64,000 nt of DNA from Adiantum capillus-veneris (GCA_014529385.2 CM043960.1:72243910-72307909); one strand, 5' to 3'. Shown: positions 32,430 to 45,560, numbered from the stretch's first letter. Notes: generated by a model from the letters alone, not told the origin. Numbers and translations: made by a program.

Positions 32430-32776
32430 TAGGATGCTATTTTTAGACTATGATGATGAAGATGAAGCCACACACAAAAGCCACTACTCAAAAAGTCATT
32501 GGGAAAGAGCTACAACTAAAATGTTGGTCAAATGGGTAATCTTGAGGAGCCATATGTTGTATTGATAGTTAGATTATGGCTTTGAAATCATGCTTACATA
32601 TGGGGCTTGTCCAAATGTGAAGGTGAATATTAGCAACATCATCGATGAGCATAACTTCTTTGTACAAGGGATGTCTACTTATCCTCTTATTTTTAGGCAG
32701 TCATACATAACAACCATACACATGGAAAAGAAGGTCTTTGATGATGATTGTGCTTATGCTAAGATAAAGAGTTGAG
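32430..32776 (+). pseudogene. Retropepsin-like gag-pol fragment, decayed
   Basis: Reads NLEEPYVVL, then a frameshifted DYGFEIMLTYG in the place where such retrotransposon proteases have D-S/T-G, and then NISNIIDEHNFFVQGMSTYPLIF ending in a TIHMEKKVFDDDCAYAKIKS block. The pattern resembles an aspartyl-protease region of a Ty3-like element with the catalytic D-x-G recognisable but the flanking residues changed. Family assignment is from memory and uncertain. Confidence 0.45.
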
Positions 32777-34075
32777 ATAGAAAGCAAGTTTTATAGTTAT
32801 TGACTTTGTGTGGAAAGACGAATCATGATAGTCTTTGAGAGTATCCTCTACCAAAGGCAAACAAATAATTCATATGAGGGGTTTTGGCTATGCAACTTTG
32901 TAAAGTGGGATTGCAATGGTACAAAAAGAAAAAGGCTCTTGCCCAACTCAAAGCGAGAAGACTCATTTTCTACAAATTTTCAAGGATCAACATAGCATGA
33001 GCCACTATGTTTCAAGCTTGAGGATATGAAAATGAGTGAGCAACAATATGTATATAATGTACAAAAGAGGAAACGAAAAATGGTTTTAAAGAAATAGTGA
33101 ATGTTTTTAAAGATTCTTTGAGATGACTTCTTATGTAGATAGTATGTATGAGCTTGAAGCTATAATGGATTCTAGCATGCAAGATGGAATTTGATAAAAG
33201 TGCGTCACTAGGTAATGTAATCCATGTCAATGCTCAATGGAAACTTCAAAATGCCCCAAAGTTTTGAAACAATGGCCATTTGACAACTTAGTTCCCTTCG
33301 AGCCGTTCTTTATGCAAAAATTATTTTCTCACAAAATGTGAATTGAATTTTTTGTTTCACTGCTTTGATTAATAGTTTTGACTTCGAGTTAATTGGCTCA
33401 ATATCAAGTCGATACATTGTTTAGAGGGATAGCTATAATTTGGCTTGTTGCTAAAACAAAGGTAGGTGTGATCTTCAAGTCTCAATGGGAGAGAGGGGTG
33501 CAAAACCCCTCTTGTGTTGTTTATTTGTTTTATCAAAAGGCAATACCCTTTTTTTCCACAAGTTTTATTATGTCTGCATGGTGGTAGCATACTAGCCAGA
33601 CGAGGGAATGCAATAGAGAGAGAAATAGAAGGGTGAGTGTAGGTAAATGTGTGTGTGATTCCCTGAGTGTGTGTGTGGTGTCCACAAGTGGTCAACAAGA
33701 ATGACAATCAACTAGAGATAGTGTGAGTATGTGTGTGTGAACTTAGCAGCAATGCAGGGTGCTACAAGCGAGCATGGATATGGTGGGTTCGCAATGCCAC
33801 ATGTGAGTGATAGAGCACATGTATGTGGTGTAATTCCATTGGCCACCACCATCAGTAGGCACCTCTTAGGATCTCAATGCAAATGGAGCTTTTGTGTGTG
33901 AGTATGTGGTTATGGCTGCCAACAAGCTGCTTCTCCAAATGAGCATTACGGGCTAAACCCTTGGCTATTACAACGCCTTCTTCCATTGGTTCCTTGAATG
34001 CACCGTCGTTGTCCTTAATACATCTTGTAATTTGTCCTCAAGTGTCCACAATCTCACACACATGCACACAAGAGC
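32777..34075. other. No gene seen
   Basis: AT-rich sequence with short GT-rich stretches near 33650-33740. No coding motif, RNA gene or clear repeat recognised. Confidence 0.45.
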
Positions 34076-34086
34076 GCGCGCGCGCG

Positions 34087-34170
<84 letters not shown>

Positions 34171-34178
34171 GGGTGGGT

Positions 34179-34214
<36 letters not shown>

Positions 34215-34237
34215 GGGGGGGGGGGGGGGGGGGGGGA
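34076..34237. repeat. (GC)n-(GA)n-poly-G compound tract
   Basis: A GCGCGC run passes into about 80 bp of GA repeat and then about 70 bp of nearly pure G (34169-34237). The G block is long enough for several G-quadruplexes. The frames that read RERERE or GGGGGG are products of this tract. Confidence 0.9.
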
Positions 34238-35687
34238 GCTTATGAAGAAAAGATCACCCTCTACTTCTCAAACGCTTTTTGATGAGAGAGAAACTCTTGT
34301 TTTCCCAACCACATGGTCCACCCAAAAACAACAAAACTATAAAAAATTTGGGTAAAATTTCCATGACTTTTTAACTTTAAAATTTTAGCTTTAAATTTTT
34401 TTGCCCATGCTTCTAAGGCATAGCTATTTAGTCTACTTGACCATGCATACACCCACATCTACAAATTCCTTAAGCCAATTTCACTTCTCTACCTTTGTTG
34501 AGCTTCAGCGAATTTGTTGGCTTTTCTATAGACCCTTAACAAGTATATTTCTTTGACAGGTGAGCTCTAGGCCTCCCATTTTTACCCCAAACTAGGGCTT
34601 CTTGGCCAAGGTTATCATTGAAAATAAGGTGTCCTTGGGCATAGTTTATTTGAGCTTGATTTTGGATTAACCAATCCATACCCAAAATTCATACCAATCC
34701 ATACCAAGGTGTCCTTGATTTTGAGAATGAATTAACCAAATCCATACCCAAAATTCCATCATGAAAATTCCCAAGGGTGGGGTGTGAAAATGAGAAAATT
34801 TTGGATGACCCCCCCCCCCCCCCCCCCCCCCCCCAATTCAAAATTTAATAAACATATTGTGTGCTGAGATGAGACGTCCTTTCCCCATTGGCTAATGTGA
34901 ATACCAACCTCTTGGTAGGATATTGCTCAAACTTTTTTTTTTCAAGAATCTAGGAGAAAGAATTGAGTGTGTAGTATCACCACAATATATTACAAATTCA
35001 ACAGGCTCACCTTATAATTTTCTAGAGTCTAGGATGATTGTTTATCCTTGGAAAAATATGGGGTTGTCAATGGTAGCATCTAAAATTTATCTCTCCTCTC
35101 TTTCATCTCCTATAGCTGGCTGCACATGCACGAGCTATAGCCCCACATCCATGACCTCTATTTACTCTTCCACATCCTCCACAAAGATTTTGTTGAGCCC
35201 TTCTACTTGGCATTAAGAGAATTGTATTAGCACTAATGGCATTTTCCCTCTTTGGACAATGTCTTTTGCAATATTGCACTCAAAGGCTATCGCTATAGCC
35301 ACTATAGGTCATCTCTAATAAGGATGGACGGCTGGTCTATTGTCCTGATTGTTTGGTCTAGCTCTTCTTGCTCTAAAACTTTTCCATCCTTGGCACTCTT
35401 GGATATTTGAAATTAAAGGTTTTGCTCTCAATAGAGCATGTTCAATGGCTCAATGAGTCCTTGGAGAAATCATGACACGTGTTGTTCCACATAAGGTGAC
35501 AAATTTTGAATAATTTTTTTCAACTATCAATGGACACTTAAAGAAGAGAGAAAAAATTATTTATTTTAATAGCACTATGAGCTAGTGGAAGATACCGTTG
35601 CATGTAAAATTGCTTCTTCCAACGAGCTGCATGGTCCACTTGGGTGTGAAGGGAAGAGGGTGCACGTAGGGATGCGCAGGGAGGGAG
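34238..35687. other. No gene seen; poly-C run at 34810-34834
   Basis: Contains a run of about 25 C. A local direct repeat with TCCATACC motifs lies near 34670-34760. No coding function recognised. Confidence 0.45.
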
Positions 35688-35809
35688 GTTAAGCATTGTG
35701 TAGGGAGCAATGGCAAGGTGGTGATACTGACAGCTCCAAGAAAGAACATTAAGCATTGTGTAGGGAGCAATGGCAAGGTGGTGATACTGACAGCTCCAAG
35801 AAAGAACAT
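35688..35809. repeat. 61-bp near-perfect tandem duplication
   Basis: TTAAGCATTGTGTAGGGAGC... is present twice back to back (35688-35748 and 35749-35809) with almost no change. Confidence 0.92.
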
Positions 35810-35810
35810 A

Positions 35811-36170
35811 AAGCCCTCAAAATAGCTTGCGACACTGCGGATTGTTTTGAGGGCTTTAGAGGTGGTCATTTCAGAACAAGTGCATGCAGGCTGTGAGCCG
35901 GTCTATTTAGTATGTATACATAAAAAAACCCTCAAAACAATGCACGGCGCCGCAGGCTTTTTTTGGAGGCATTAGAGGTGGGCAACTGAAACAAGTTCCT
36001 AAGTGCAAGTCATCTAGAAACAAGTGGACAACAAGCTGTGAGCAAGTCTATTTGGCATATATACATTAAAAAATCCCTCAAAACAATGCACGGCACCGTG
36101 GGCTATTTTTGAGGTATTAGAGGTGGACGATTGAAACAAGTACCTGCATGTAAGTCATCTAATTATCTGA
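35811..36170. repeat. Three diverged foldback-containing units
   Basis: Each unit has CCCTCAAAA, a GC-rich centre (GCACGGC-like) and a T-rich GAGG end, then RAGGTGG. The first has a perfect 12-bp stem (AAGCCCTCAAAA at 35811-35822 with its complement at 35845-35856). The second and third start near 35929 and 36075 and keep imperfect stems. Confidence 0.72.
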
Positions 36171-37496
36171 TGTGTGGTCGGGCCATTACAACATGGCAAG
36201 TCACCTTTTGAGAGCACCGGATGGTAGGAATCAAGCCTAATGTAGCAGGAAATGGCCAAAGAGCAAGCTTTTAGTCTAGATGCAGTAACAATAGAGTTGG
36301 GCATGACTATGTGAATTTGGGGTAGAAGAGATCAAGTCATACACTGAGAGTGGGGGTTCTGCAGCAGCAGCCATAGGGGCAACCTTGGCTTCCTTGCTTT
36401 TGTCTCTACAACAACATCAACATCAATTATAGAGCCAAGCAGCTTTGTCAATGGTTTCCATCCTCTCTCTTCCTCAGATCTTTGATAGTAGGAGCCCCTA
36501 GGCATTCTAACGTTGTCAAAAATTGGTGTAATTTAGAGTGCAGGTCCTCAACTGTAATGGGATGATGCATATACATCGAACTCTTCCTGCATGAGCAAGT
36601 GCATCATCAAAGTCACCCTAGTGATGGTATTGGAAGAGGAGCCAGAGATGCCGCACGGGACTTCAAGGGGTGTCTCCATAGCCTTCTAGCACATTAGGTG
36701 CATGAGAGCGTGAAGAAACCTTGAAAGGGGACAAGGCAAATAGTAGGAACCTTAGTTCAAATTCCCTTACACGCAAGTTTGCTCCAAGGCTTGCAACCAT
36801 GACTTGGCTCTTCCATAATGGAGATGGGAGCATCAGACTTGCAATCTTTAGCAATTCACGATAGCTGGGAAGATTGACTGGGTGTTATTATATATGTATA
36901 AGTCATAATAAGAAGATGGTTAGAAGTCAACTGGCTTGAGGAATCTACAAACAAGGACCGGCCAACATTATTCCATGATAGGCCTAGTTAAAATTTTTTT
37001 ATTTTTCTAGTTGCAAACCCTAATCGAATGGGTGTCTGGCTATGATTGATTTCTTTGTGGGTTATGTGGTTGATTGTTTGATGAGACTCTGACGTGTAGA
37101 TCAAACGGTGGCCTTTTAGGAAAGCTCTTGTTCTTCATATCTATGCTTGGAGTGTTGTCTATATGTAAGAATGAAGATTGTGATATTTTTAATGCAATAA
37201 GCATAGGAGTGGACATTTGATTATAAGCAATAGCAAGCCACTTGGATGCAGGGCCAAGCGCTAGCTAGTTCCAAGAGAGAAGAGTAGGGTTGAATTCCTT
37301 GTAAATGCTAAAGGAGATGTTTATCATTGCAAAATACAATACAAAACCTTCATATTACCATTGTACCATGATTGAGAACCCTCGGTGGGGGCTTTGAGGG
37401 AGATTGACATCTTATCTTTTACAAGTTGACAAAAATACACATAGCCACAAGTATCGTTGTATTTTTAACAACTATTCTGAGAGAATTGTGCTTATT

Positions 37497-37500
<4 letters not shown>
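36171..37500. other. No gene seen
   Basis: No convincing frame or repeat. Scattered short frames lack recognisable motifs. Confidence 0.4.
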
Positions 37501-37542
<42 letters not shown>

Positions 37543-37654
37543 ACAAAAGTCAAGTTGAAAGGTAGGTGGCAAGGCCATGCTCAAGAGATCAAGAGTGGAC
37601 TTGAATAGGTATTTGATCGAGAATAAGAGAGGCTTAGATGGGAGGAAGACACAT

Positions 37655-37690
<36 letters not shown>
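37501..37690. repeat. Two (GA)n microsatellites
   Basis: (GA)n at 37501-37539 and 37659-37690, separated by about 120 bp. Confidence 0.9.
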
Positions 37691-37691
<1 letters not shown>

Positions 37692-39150
37692 AAACATAAT
37701 ATGGCAAGAGAGTGGTTATTTAATGTTGAATTAGATCATGTGCTCAGATTGAACAATTGAGCTAGTAGGACCACCGCTTGCCAAAATCATTTCTCATAAT
37801 CAAATAAATTCGGGCCTACTTAACATTTCGTCCAGTTTATAGGTCAAAATTTGAAGCATTTTTTGATCTATTTAGAAAACAATTGTAAGATTTTGCATGT
37901 TTTCTTAAAGGAAAACTTGGAATAAAACTACTAATCGATTCAAGTTGTAAACCTCATAATGCCTCATGCAAGTGTGTGAATGTGTATTGCATATTTGTAC
38001 TATATGTGAGCTGGGAAATTAAATAATTATTGTAGTAATCCATAATTCATTTATCCTTTTGCATGTACATGTTTCGGTTGTCTCTTATAGCTTTGAAATG
38101 GCTACAAAAATGGCCTTGAACTTTTGGCTTTCAGTGGCTTTGCTCGGTATTTTCTTTGCTTGAGAAAACTTACTTGGTGTTTGGTAAAACTCTCCCCATG
38201 ATAAGCATCGATCTATAGAACGACTACTACGACTACTACACATACCCACGTTGTGTGGTAAGGTACCCTGCTATTATTGTGCAATATGACACAAGGCATG
38301 CTACCACACACCACAAGCACATGAGTCGTGTGGTCTGCTACTCTATTACTATCGTACATTGCAATGCATAGCACACTCCCACATGACCCCTCACTCCCTC
38401 CCTCTTCTCGACGTACCTACAAAGGTCATCGTCATCTCTCTCTCTCTCTCTCTCTCAAAATGCTACCCCGGGTTCGCCCACCTTTTTATTATATTGCGGA
38501 CCCATCAAGTTTTTTATTTTTTTTGATAGGCCTGTCGAGAAACTGAAAAAGCTCGGCAAGCTTTTAGTGGGTTAACAGGTCACCTTAAACCGACTTAATT
38601 TTGATCACGTAAACTCTAATTAGATAAATATGATAATAACGCTCAATAATCACATATAATTTTTACATGGTCACGTAATTATTAAATCCATGCTTATGAA
38701 ATAGAGTAGTCCCCCCCCCCCCCGGCTCTTCCCTCGTCTAACCACCCCCTCTCTTATTTTTAAGTTAAAGGGGGTGATTATTGGGGGCCTACTCTTACTT
38801 ATACACTTATGTAGCCTTTTAAAAAACACCCCTCCTCCGCACTTACATGGTAAGTTAAGTTTCTCATAGTCGATCTATTGAGAGTAAAACACTTACATAA
38901 ACCAGCCAAGGGGTTTCAATGGCTTTCTAAAACAATAAGAAAGTGATAAAATCATTAGGTTGAGTTTAACTAAAACTATATAAGGTGAAGTAGTGTTCAA
39001 GAATGTCTTTTTTATCAAACAATTCAATGTATTCCTCGCAAAGAAGCAAATAAAAAATAGTAGTAATTTTTTTGAAATTTGTAGGATTTTTGAACTAAGT
39101 TTTGACATCATTGCACCAGTTATTCTTTTCTTTATCATGGTTTGCTCATT
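37691..39150. other. No gene seen; short (CT)n and poly-C
   Basis: (CT)n at about 38434-38456 and a run of 14 C near 38711-38724. No coding motif recognised. Confidence 0.4.
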
Positions 39151-39156
39151 AATACA

Positions 39157-39360
<204 letters not shown>

Positions 39361-39547
39361 AACTTACTACAATTGTACAAGGTGAAGCTTCACTTTATCA
39401 TTCTAAAAGAATAGAATGCAAGAGAAGTCAAGCCATGTGAGGAAGTGAAATGAAAGGTGAAATAAAAAATATCCATTTAATACTTTAAAACCAAAATAAC
39501 ATTAAAGGTAAGTCTCAATCATCAATGAAAACACTGAAAGTATGCCT

Positions 39548-39695
39548 AGCCCAACACTTCTCTAAGGCTTCTTTTAGAAAGCCAAAAAATGGGATTTTCA
39601 TTACCTAATGTACCTTGGAACAGCCCAACACTTCTCTAAGGCTTCTTTTAGAAAGCCAAAAAATGGGATTTTCATTACCTAATGTACCTTGGAAT
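39548..39695. repeat. 74-bp perfect or near-perfect tandem duplication
   Basis: AGCCCAACACTTCTC... occurs at 39548-39621 and again at 39622-39695. Confidence 0.93.
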
Positions 39696-40045
39696 AGAAG
39701 TGGGGATGCTTCACCAAGGTTGTGTTTCTAATAGAAGTGGAGTGTAGTTCCTAGTATGTTGGTACAATCTTTTTGGCCTTAGTGCACTATGGATGAAGGT
39801 CGTTCAAATTTCTTTGCTTGACAAGTGTTCAAAAAGACCTTGAAAGTATGCTGAATTGAAAGACATCATAATATTTTAAATACTATTTTTCAAAGATACA
39901 TTCACCTTTTTGGATTAACAAGTGTATTCATAAGAGTTTGATCCCATGATATGAGGTATTGACAAAAAGTTCTTCCATTAAAAAACTTCATAAAAGTTCA
40001 TTTCACTATTTTGTTTTAGTAATTTTTATGTTTATCATATTTATA

Positions 40046-41387
40046 TTTCCTTATAAAAAACACTAAAATATTTTTTGTATTTTAAATTCAAATTTTATTG
40101 TTTTTATTTTACTTCTTTCTCACTTTATTTTATTTCAAAAAAGTTGATTTGCAATATGATTTTTCACATTATTTAAGTGGGGCTTTTTGTAATAAATAAA
40201 TTACTTGTGATTATATATGTGTAATAGATCATATACTTTTATATTAATACACAATAAAAATTTCATGTGATTATGGTTTTGCATTGAAACTTACTCTCCC
40301 TCATCTCCCCTTAACTTAGTAGGTTCGTGCTTAAATTATTAAATTGATTCATTATTGTGTATACTTATTAAATCTATCTTTTTAAATGAAAGCATTAATA
40401 TATTCTTTTGTTTTAGTTTTTAATGTGTTTTTTTATTTCAATTATTTTATTTTATTTTGTTTTGTTTTGAAATAATAATGTGTAATGTGTACCTTTCACA
40501 TTATTAATTAAGTGGAGCCTTTTCAGTATATAAACCATTCGAGATTATGGTTGGATTCATGAGAGCCGATGAAAGACATTCAAAAAGAAATGTGCCTTCA
40601 CCATGGAAGTTGTCCATTGGCACAAAATAAAATTACACCTTTGGATCCACAAAAAAATTAGCACGCCTTCCCCCCCTCGGAAGAGCAGTTCTACCATCTA
40701 CTTTTCAACACAAAACGTGGATCGGTGTGATTGAATTGAATCTAACACCTACGTATTCAACAACACACACTACAGTACAACTCATTGGACGTCAAAATTG
40801 TATATAATAAATTTCATAGAGCTACCTCCATCCCTTGTGGATGAAGAGAGAGGTAGAAGAAGAGTAAGAGGTTGTTGCCGCCGACTCTTGTGAATTTAGT
40901 TTGTGTATGCATAACAAATAATATAATGTATTTTTTATTTTTAAAAATTTTAAATTTTATTTTTTAAAAAAAGGATAATATGCAATGTGAATCTTTCACC
41001 TTATAATTTAAGCGGGGCCTTTTGTAATATATGAAGCAGTTGTGATTATATATATATAATGGATATTATAATTTTAGATCAAAACACAATAAAAATTTCA
41101 TGTGATTGTAGGCCCTCATTTAAGCTTACTTTTCATAAATCTCATTCGCCCCTTAACTTAGCAGGCCCTCGTGCTTCTTCACCTTGTTTCCATTTGTATT
41201 AATGGGGTATCTCTAAAGGTGCCCTCTTGGGTGAGATATCTAAAGGAAAAGGAAAACGACATGAGGCATGTGTCTTTTTCTATGCAAAAACTTGTTGGGG
41301 GACAGTTGGAGGAGAGAAATGAAGAGAGGAAGGTTGGTGACTAAAATACCTGTTTCTTGGTGATGTACAAACACGACGCTTCTTTGT

Positions 41388-41436
<49 letters not shown>

Positions 41437-41566
41437 CTCTCTCCTACGTTGATTTGCAGAGTAACTCTGGGCACTGATGGAATGACGAGGGGTTAGGGCC
41501 CAGACGATGCCTGCATGCAATGTCTCTTTGTCGCTGCTCTCAAGGGACACACCGAGTTTAGGAGCA

Positions 41567-41627
<61 letters not shown>

Positions 41628-41820
41628 GGCACCACTGTTGTATGCTTTAGCTACTAAGGACATAATAGGACGTGTGTATGGCACCACCAGAATAGGGAGG
41701 TAGGCAGAGAGGTGATAGTGGGAGCAGTAGTGTGCATAAGCAATTGTCTAAAGGGACGCATGCTTGCGTTTGTCTCTGAAACGGTTTGTTTGCATGGCGG
41801 ATCATGTGGCTGCAGCGACA

Positions 41821-41884
<64 letters not shown>

Positions 41885-42131
41885 TGCACGGGAGTCCTTG
41901 GGTGGAGCAAGACGATGTAAGGGAATGTGTAAATGCAGGGTTCCAATACTGGGACGATGGTGATGACCAGAAGGTTGGAGGTGACAATGATAAGGAGCAG
42001 CAGCCGTGCTAATGAGAGTGATTCAGAGATAGGGAGCGCGGGAACATGGGATCAAGGATAGGCTATACTTTTTTGGAGCTAGTCGGAGGGAATCTTGAAG
42101 ATAAATTAATGAATAAGTGTAGAATAGACCT
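40046..42131 (+). repeat. Dispersed repeat, uninterrupted copy A
   Basis: The same sequence order, diverged by substitutions and short indels, is found at 47926-49699 and, after the CACTA element, at 63669-63882. Copy A carries three long (CT)n tracts (about 41391-41441, 41571-41622, 41823-41881), much longer than in the other copy. The site CAAGACGATGTAAGG at 41908-41922 is the unoccupied form of the CACTA insertion point. It has no recognised coding function. Confidence 0.87.
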
Positions 42132-42204
42132 CGTAGGAGCCTCCAATTTCCAAAGAGGGTCTATTAGATGGAATCTGCTCAAGATTCCATGTTTATAAGA
42201 AAGC

Positions 42205-42214
42205 AAAAGGATTT
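42205..42214. repeat. Possible LINE target duplication AAAAGGATTT, left copy
   Basis: AAAAGGATTT here recurs at 44702-44711 after the poly-A tail. The A-rich edge makes the exact length ambiguous. Confidence 0.6.
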
Positions 42215-42299
<85 letters not shown>

Positions 42300-44701
42300 T
42301 CCAAATTGAATTGGTCAAGGCTGCAGGATCTGCTTGCAAAAAGTGGCCTAATAACCAAGATCATCTCCCCCCATCAACACGGTTTCATAAAAGGAAGGTC
42401 CATTTACGATAACATCTTGGCAGAAATGGTGGGCATAGAATACACAACTGTCACAAAGCAGGAGTGCATTCTGCTGCAGTTGGACCTGGACAAGGCCTTT
42501 GAAAGAATAACATGGACATATATAGAAGCCGTCATGGAAGCTCTAGGCTTTGGGCTGCGCCTTTGTCGGCTGATTCGTGTAATGGGGGATGGAAGTCAGT
42601 CAAAGCTCCTATTCAACGATAGAATTGTGGGCTCCTTTGAGGTCAAAAGGTCTATTAAACAGGGATGCCCTCTGGCCCCCCTACTTTTTGCCATAGGATC
42701 ACATCCTCTAATCACGATGCTCCAAGCTAGTGCTGAACGAGGGGAGGTGCAAGGCCTTGTTTTACCAGGAAATTGCCAACTCCTGGCAAAACTTTTTGCA
42801 TGCGATTCTCTCCTCCTATTGAAGGCGTGCTCCCAGGTCATTAGAAAAGCTCTAGAGATTGTACAAGTTTTCTCAATAGCTTCGGGGTCCCAGTGTAATA
42901 TAGAGAAGTCAAGGATGATTTCCCTTTTAGAAAATGACTCATTTGACCCTTCTGGCTGGTTGAGGGAGATTGTCACAAAAGGGAATATCTTTAGACATCT
43001 AGGAGCCCCCTTGGGGGTGGATGTAACTCACAAGCAAAGATTCGAGTGGGTGCTTGAAAAAATTAAAGCAAAAATGAGTAGGTGGTAGTATGCTCTTCTC
43101 CCATTCCCAAGCCGGATAAGAGTGATGAATGCCTTTATGATTCCTTATATTGCCTTCACTAGCCCGCTTCTCAAGATGGCTAAGTGTCACTGGAAAGAGT
43201 TCTTAAAACCAGTAAAAATATTTTTATGGAAAAATAACACGAAATCTTCTAGGCCATGGCAATGGGCCTGTTGGGAATCAGTTGCTCAGCCGGGGAATCA
43301 AGGAGGCCTCGGAATTCTCAACCCTGTGGCCCATGCGGAAGCTTGTTGCGCCAAAAATTTGTTGTTTCCTTGACTAAATACGATCAAGTTTGGGCTGTCA
43401 TGATCAGAGATATGATAGAAGCAGTTAAACTTGGCTCGAAGGGTGGAAAGTGGAGAGGGGTGGAGATTCATGACAAACTGTTAGCCCCGACGTGGTCTAC
43501 CTTAAGACTGGGGGGCAGTTCATGAGAATTGCTAAGAAAATGCAGTAGAGCAGCAGTCTTAAAGTGGGGGGAAGAAGACAGATAATTCAAGAACTCCATC
43601 CTGCATTGGTCCCCCTGGCTCTCCAAAGTTGTAGATCCGCCACAAACTCCCTATTGGATTGAGACAGCCAGGAAGCTGAATAATAAGGGTCTGAACCGGC
43701 TTGAGCACTTCTGGGATAGTGGCGACAAGAGTTGGAAAACCATTGACCTTATGGTTGCCCAATACCAACTTAATAGCTTGGAGGTCTTGCTTGTCCACAA
43801 AGTGATGAAAGAGCTTGACAATCTAGTGATGCCAATCTGTGATTCGGAGTTGGACTGGAATGCCTGGAAATGGCCCGGAAGCAGTCCATTGTGGAAACTC
43901 CATACTAGAAGCATTTATCAGACAATGATGCAAAAGAAGAATTGGTCTAGCCCCCTTAACAAGCTATGGAAAAAGAAATGGCCGGAAGAAAGGTGGGAGT
44001 ATGTAATGGAGAACATTTGGAAGCCAAAGGTTCCGCAGTACATGAAGGTTTTCTTATGGAAGGTTGTTTGGGGTGCTTTATCGACGGGGGTGAAGATTCA
44101 GGAGAGAGGGATTGGGTCAGATCGATGCTTGGGGTGTAGGTTAGCTACTGAAGATCTAGCCTTCATGGACTGCCTAGCTATAAGAGGCCTTACAGGGAAA
44201 GTATGCAAGTGGGTCCAGAGAACATGGAAAATTAGTTTTTTCAAGATTGACCTATGCCTTGGAGGGAAAAATTCAGGTAGTCCTGCACTCCTCGTCAGCA
44301 CTCAGATTGTTAGATACTTCTTCTTTCATAATATATGGCAGATAAGGAACCGTCGTGTTTTTGAAGGAGGATTTGAGGTGGCAAGCTTCGCAGAAATTAT
44401 ACAAGAAAGCAAAGTGCTAATATGGGCACTCGGGTGCAAGCAGCACTCGGAGGATTGGTCTAGGACTACTTGTGCCTTGTTGTCAACAGATGGAATGCCT
44501 AGGATGGGGGAAAATCTTGGCCATCGGTAAATAAAAGATATTAGAATGAGGCAGGGTGGTAGGGAGGGATACCCTGATAGCCATTGTAATTATGATCCCT
44601 GGATGTTGTCATGGCTTAACATGAGCATGACAAAACCTTGTAATTTTTTGGGCTGCTCAATATAATCCACTCACAATTGTGAGTTTTGCTATAAAAAAAA
44701 A
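42215..44701 (+). mobile_element. 5'-truncated LINE (L1-like) with poly-A tail
   Basis: RT is followed by a zf-RVT-like region and a poly-A stretch at 44692-44705. Candidate target duplications flank a unit that includes an 80-bp (CT)n tract before the coding part. There is no endonuclease domain, as usual for 5'-truncated copies. Confidence 0.83.
42299..44530 (+). pseudogene. LINE ORF2 remnant: reverse transcriptase and zf-RVT
   Basis: Residues reading HQHGFIKGRSIYDNI, LDLDKAFERI and KQGCPLAPLLF are the LINE RT blocks. The catalytic block reads FACD (42795-42806) where FADD is expected, so the first aspartate of the pair is cysteine. A TAG at 43087 ends the first frame; the next frames carry FPSRIRVMNAFMIPY and WACWESVAQPGNQGGLGILN. 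From 43751 to 44530 a region with WKPKVPQYMKVFLWKVV and a GCR...EDLAFMDC segment resembles the zinc-binding RT-associated domain. It is inactive. Confidence 0.83.
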
Positions 44702-44705
44702 AAAA

Positions 44706-45013
44706 GGATTTCAATGAAACTTTTACATCGGATAGGATCGATCGTGATGAATGTTTCTAGATGCTTGTAAGCTCCTTAGAAAAATTTGGAAAAAATGAAG
44801 AAAATTTTTGAAATTTTATTTTGGCAAGTTTACATCATCCTTTACAAATAGAGTCAAAATAGATTAAAGAACCTACTTAAAATGGTTAGCCTACTATTTA
44901 TGGACCCAAGGATCTATTGTGGGTGGAATAGACCTACTAAAAATAGCTAGCTTGCTATTTATGGCCAAAAATGGACTTGAGGACCTTTCTACATGAAGAT
45001 CCCCATTGCTAGG
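44706..45013. other. No gene seen
   Basis: AT-rich sequence between the LINE tail and the chromovirus tail. Contains a short duplicated motif around TAGCTAGCC. Confidence 0.4.
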
Positions 45014-45560
45014 GTGTCACAGACCCTACATCTTCCCAAACAAAAAGAATTTGGGATTTTCTCATCCCAATAGTAAATCAAGGTAATCCTTGTGAAGCCA
45101 GGTTTCTTCTTCCCAAGTCACATCTCATTCAAGAAAATCCTTCCACTTGATCAGGTATTCAATGATGTTTCTATTTTTAAGCCTCCTTTCTTAAGATTCA
45201 AGATAATAAACAGGGTGAAGTTAAAGAACTCCTTGAGGTGGAACAACTAATGGATCCTCTAGATTAAGAACATAAGGTTTTATATGCTGACATGAAACAC
45301 ATCATAGATTTTGAGATTTGAAGATAGGTTCAATTTGTAAGCTTGATCACTTATTACCTTGATAATCTTGTATGAACCACAAAACACATCATGGATCTTG
45401 AGATTTGAAGATAGGTTCAATTTGTAAGCTTGATCACTTAGTACCTTGATAATCTTGTATGAACCACGATATCATTGGCAAAGCATATTGTAATTTTCCA
45501 AAGATAAATATATTTTCTTGGGTCTAACCTTAAGAAATATGTGATCTCACTTTTCCAAGG
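45014..45560 (-). pseudogene. Chromovirus pol tail: integrase C-terminus and chromodomain, copy 1
   Basis: On the minus strand two 87-bp units (45378-45464 then 45291-45377) each encode KIIKVISDQAYKLN and SSNLKIHDVF, the Ty3 integrase tail. Downstream (45080-45230) a chromodomain reads NIIEYLIKWKDFL, then a stop, DVTWEEETWL. The LTR probably starts with TGTGACACC near 45018. Broken by stops. Confidence 0.72.

Noticed and set aside
41280-42364. Several frames reading SLSLSL or RERERE at 41280-42364, 45634-46033, 46901-47453 and 59783-60161
   Set aside because: They are produced by (CT)n or (GA)n microsatellites, which are open in several frames; no domain is present outside the repeats except the LINE part from 42299.
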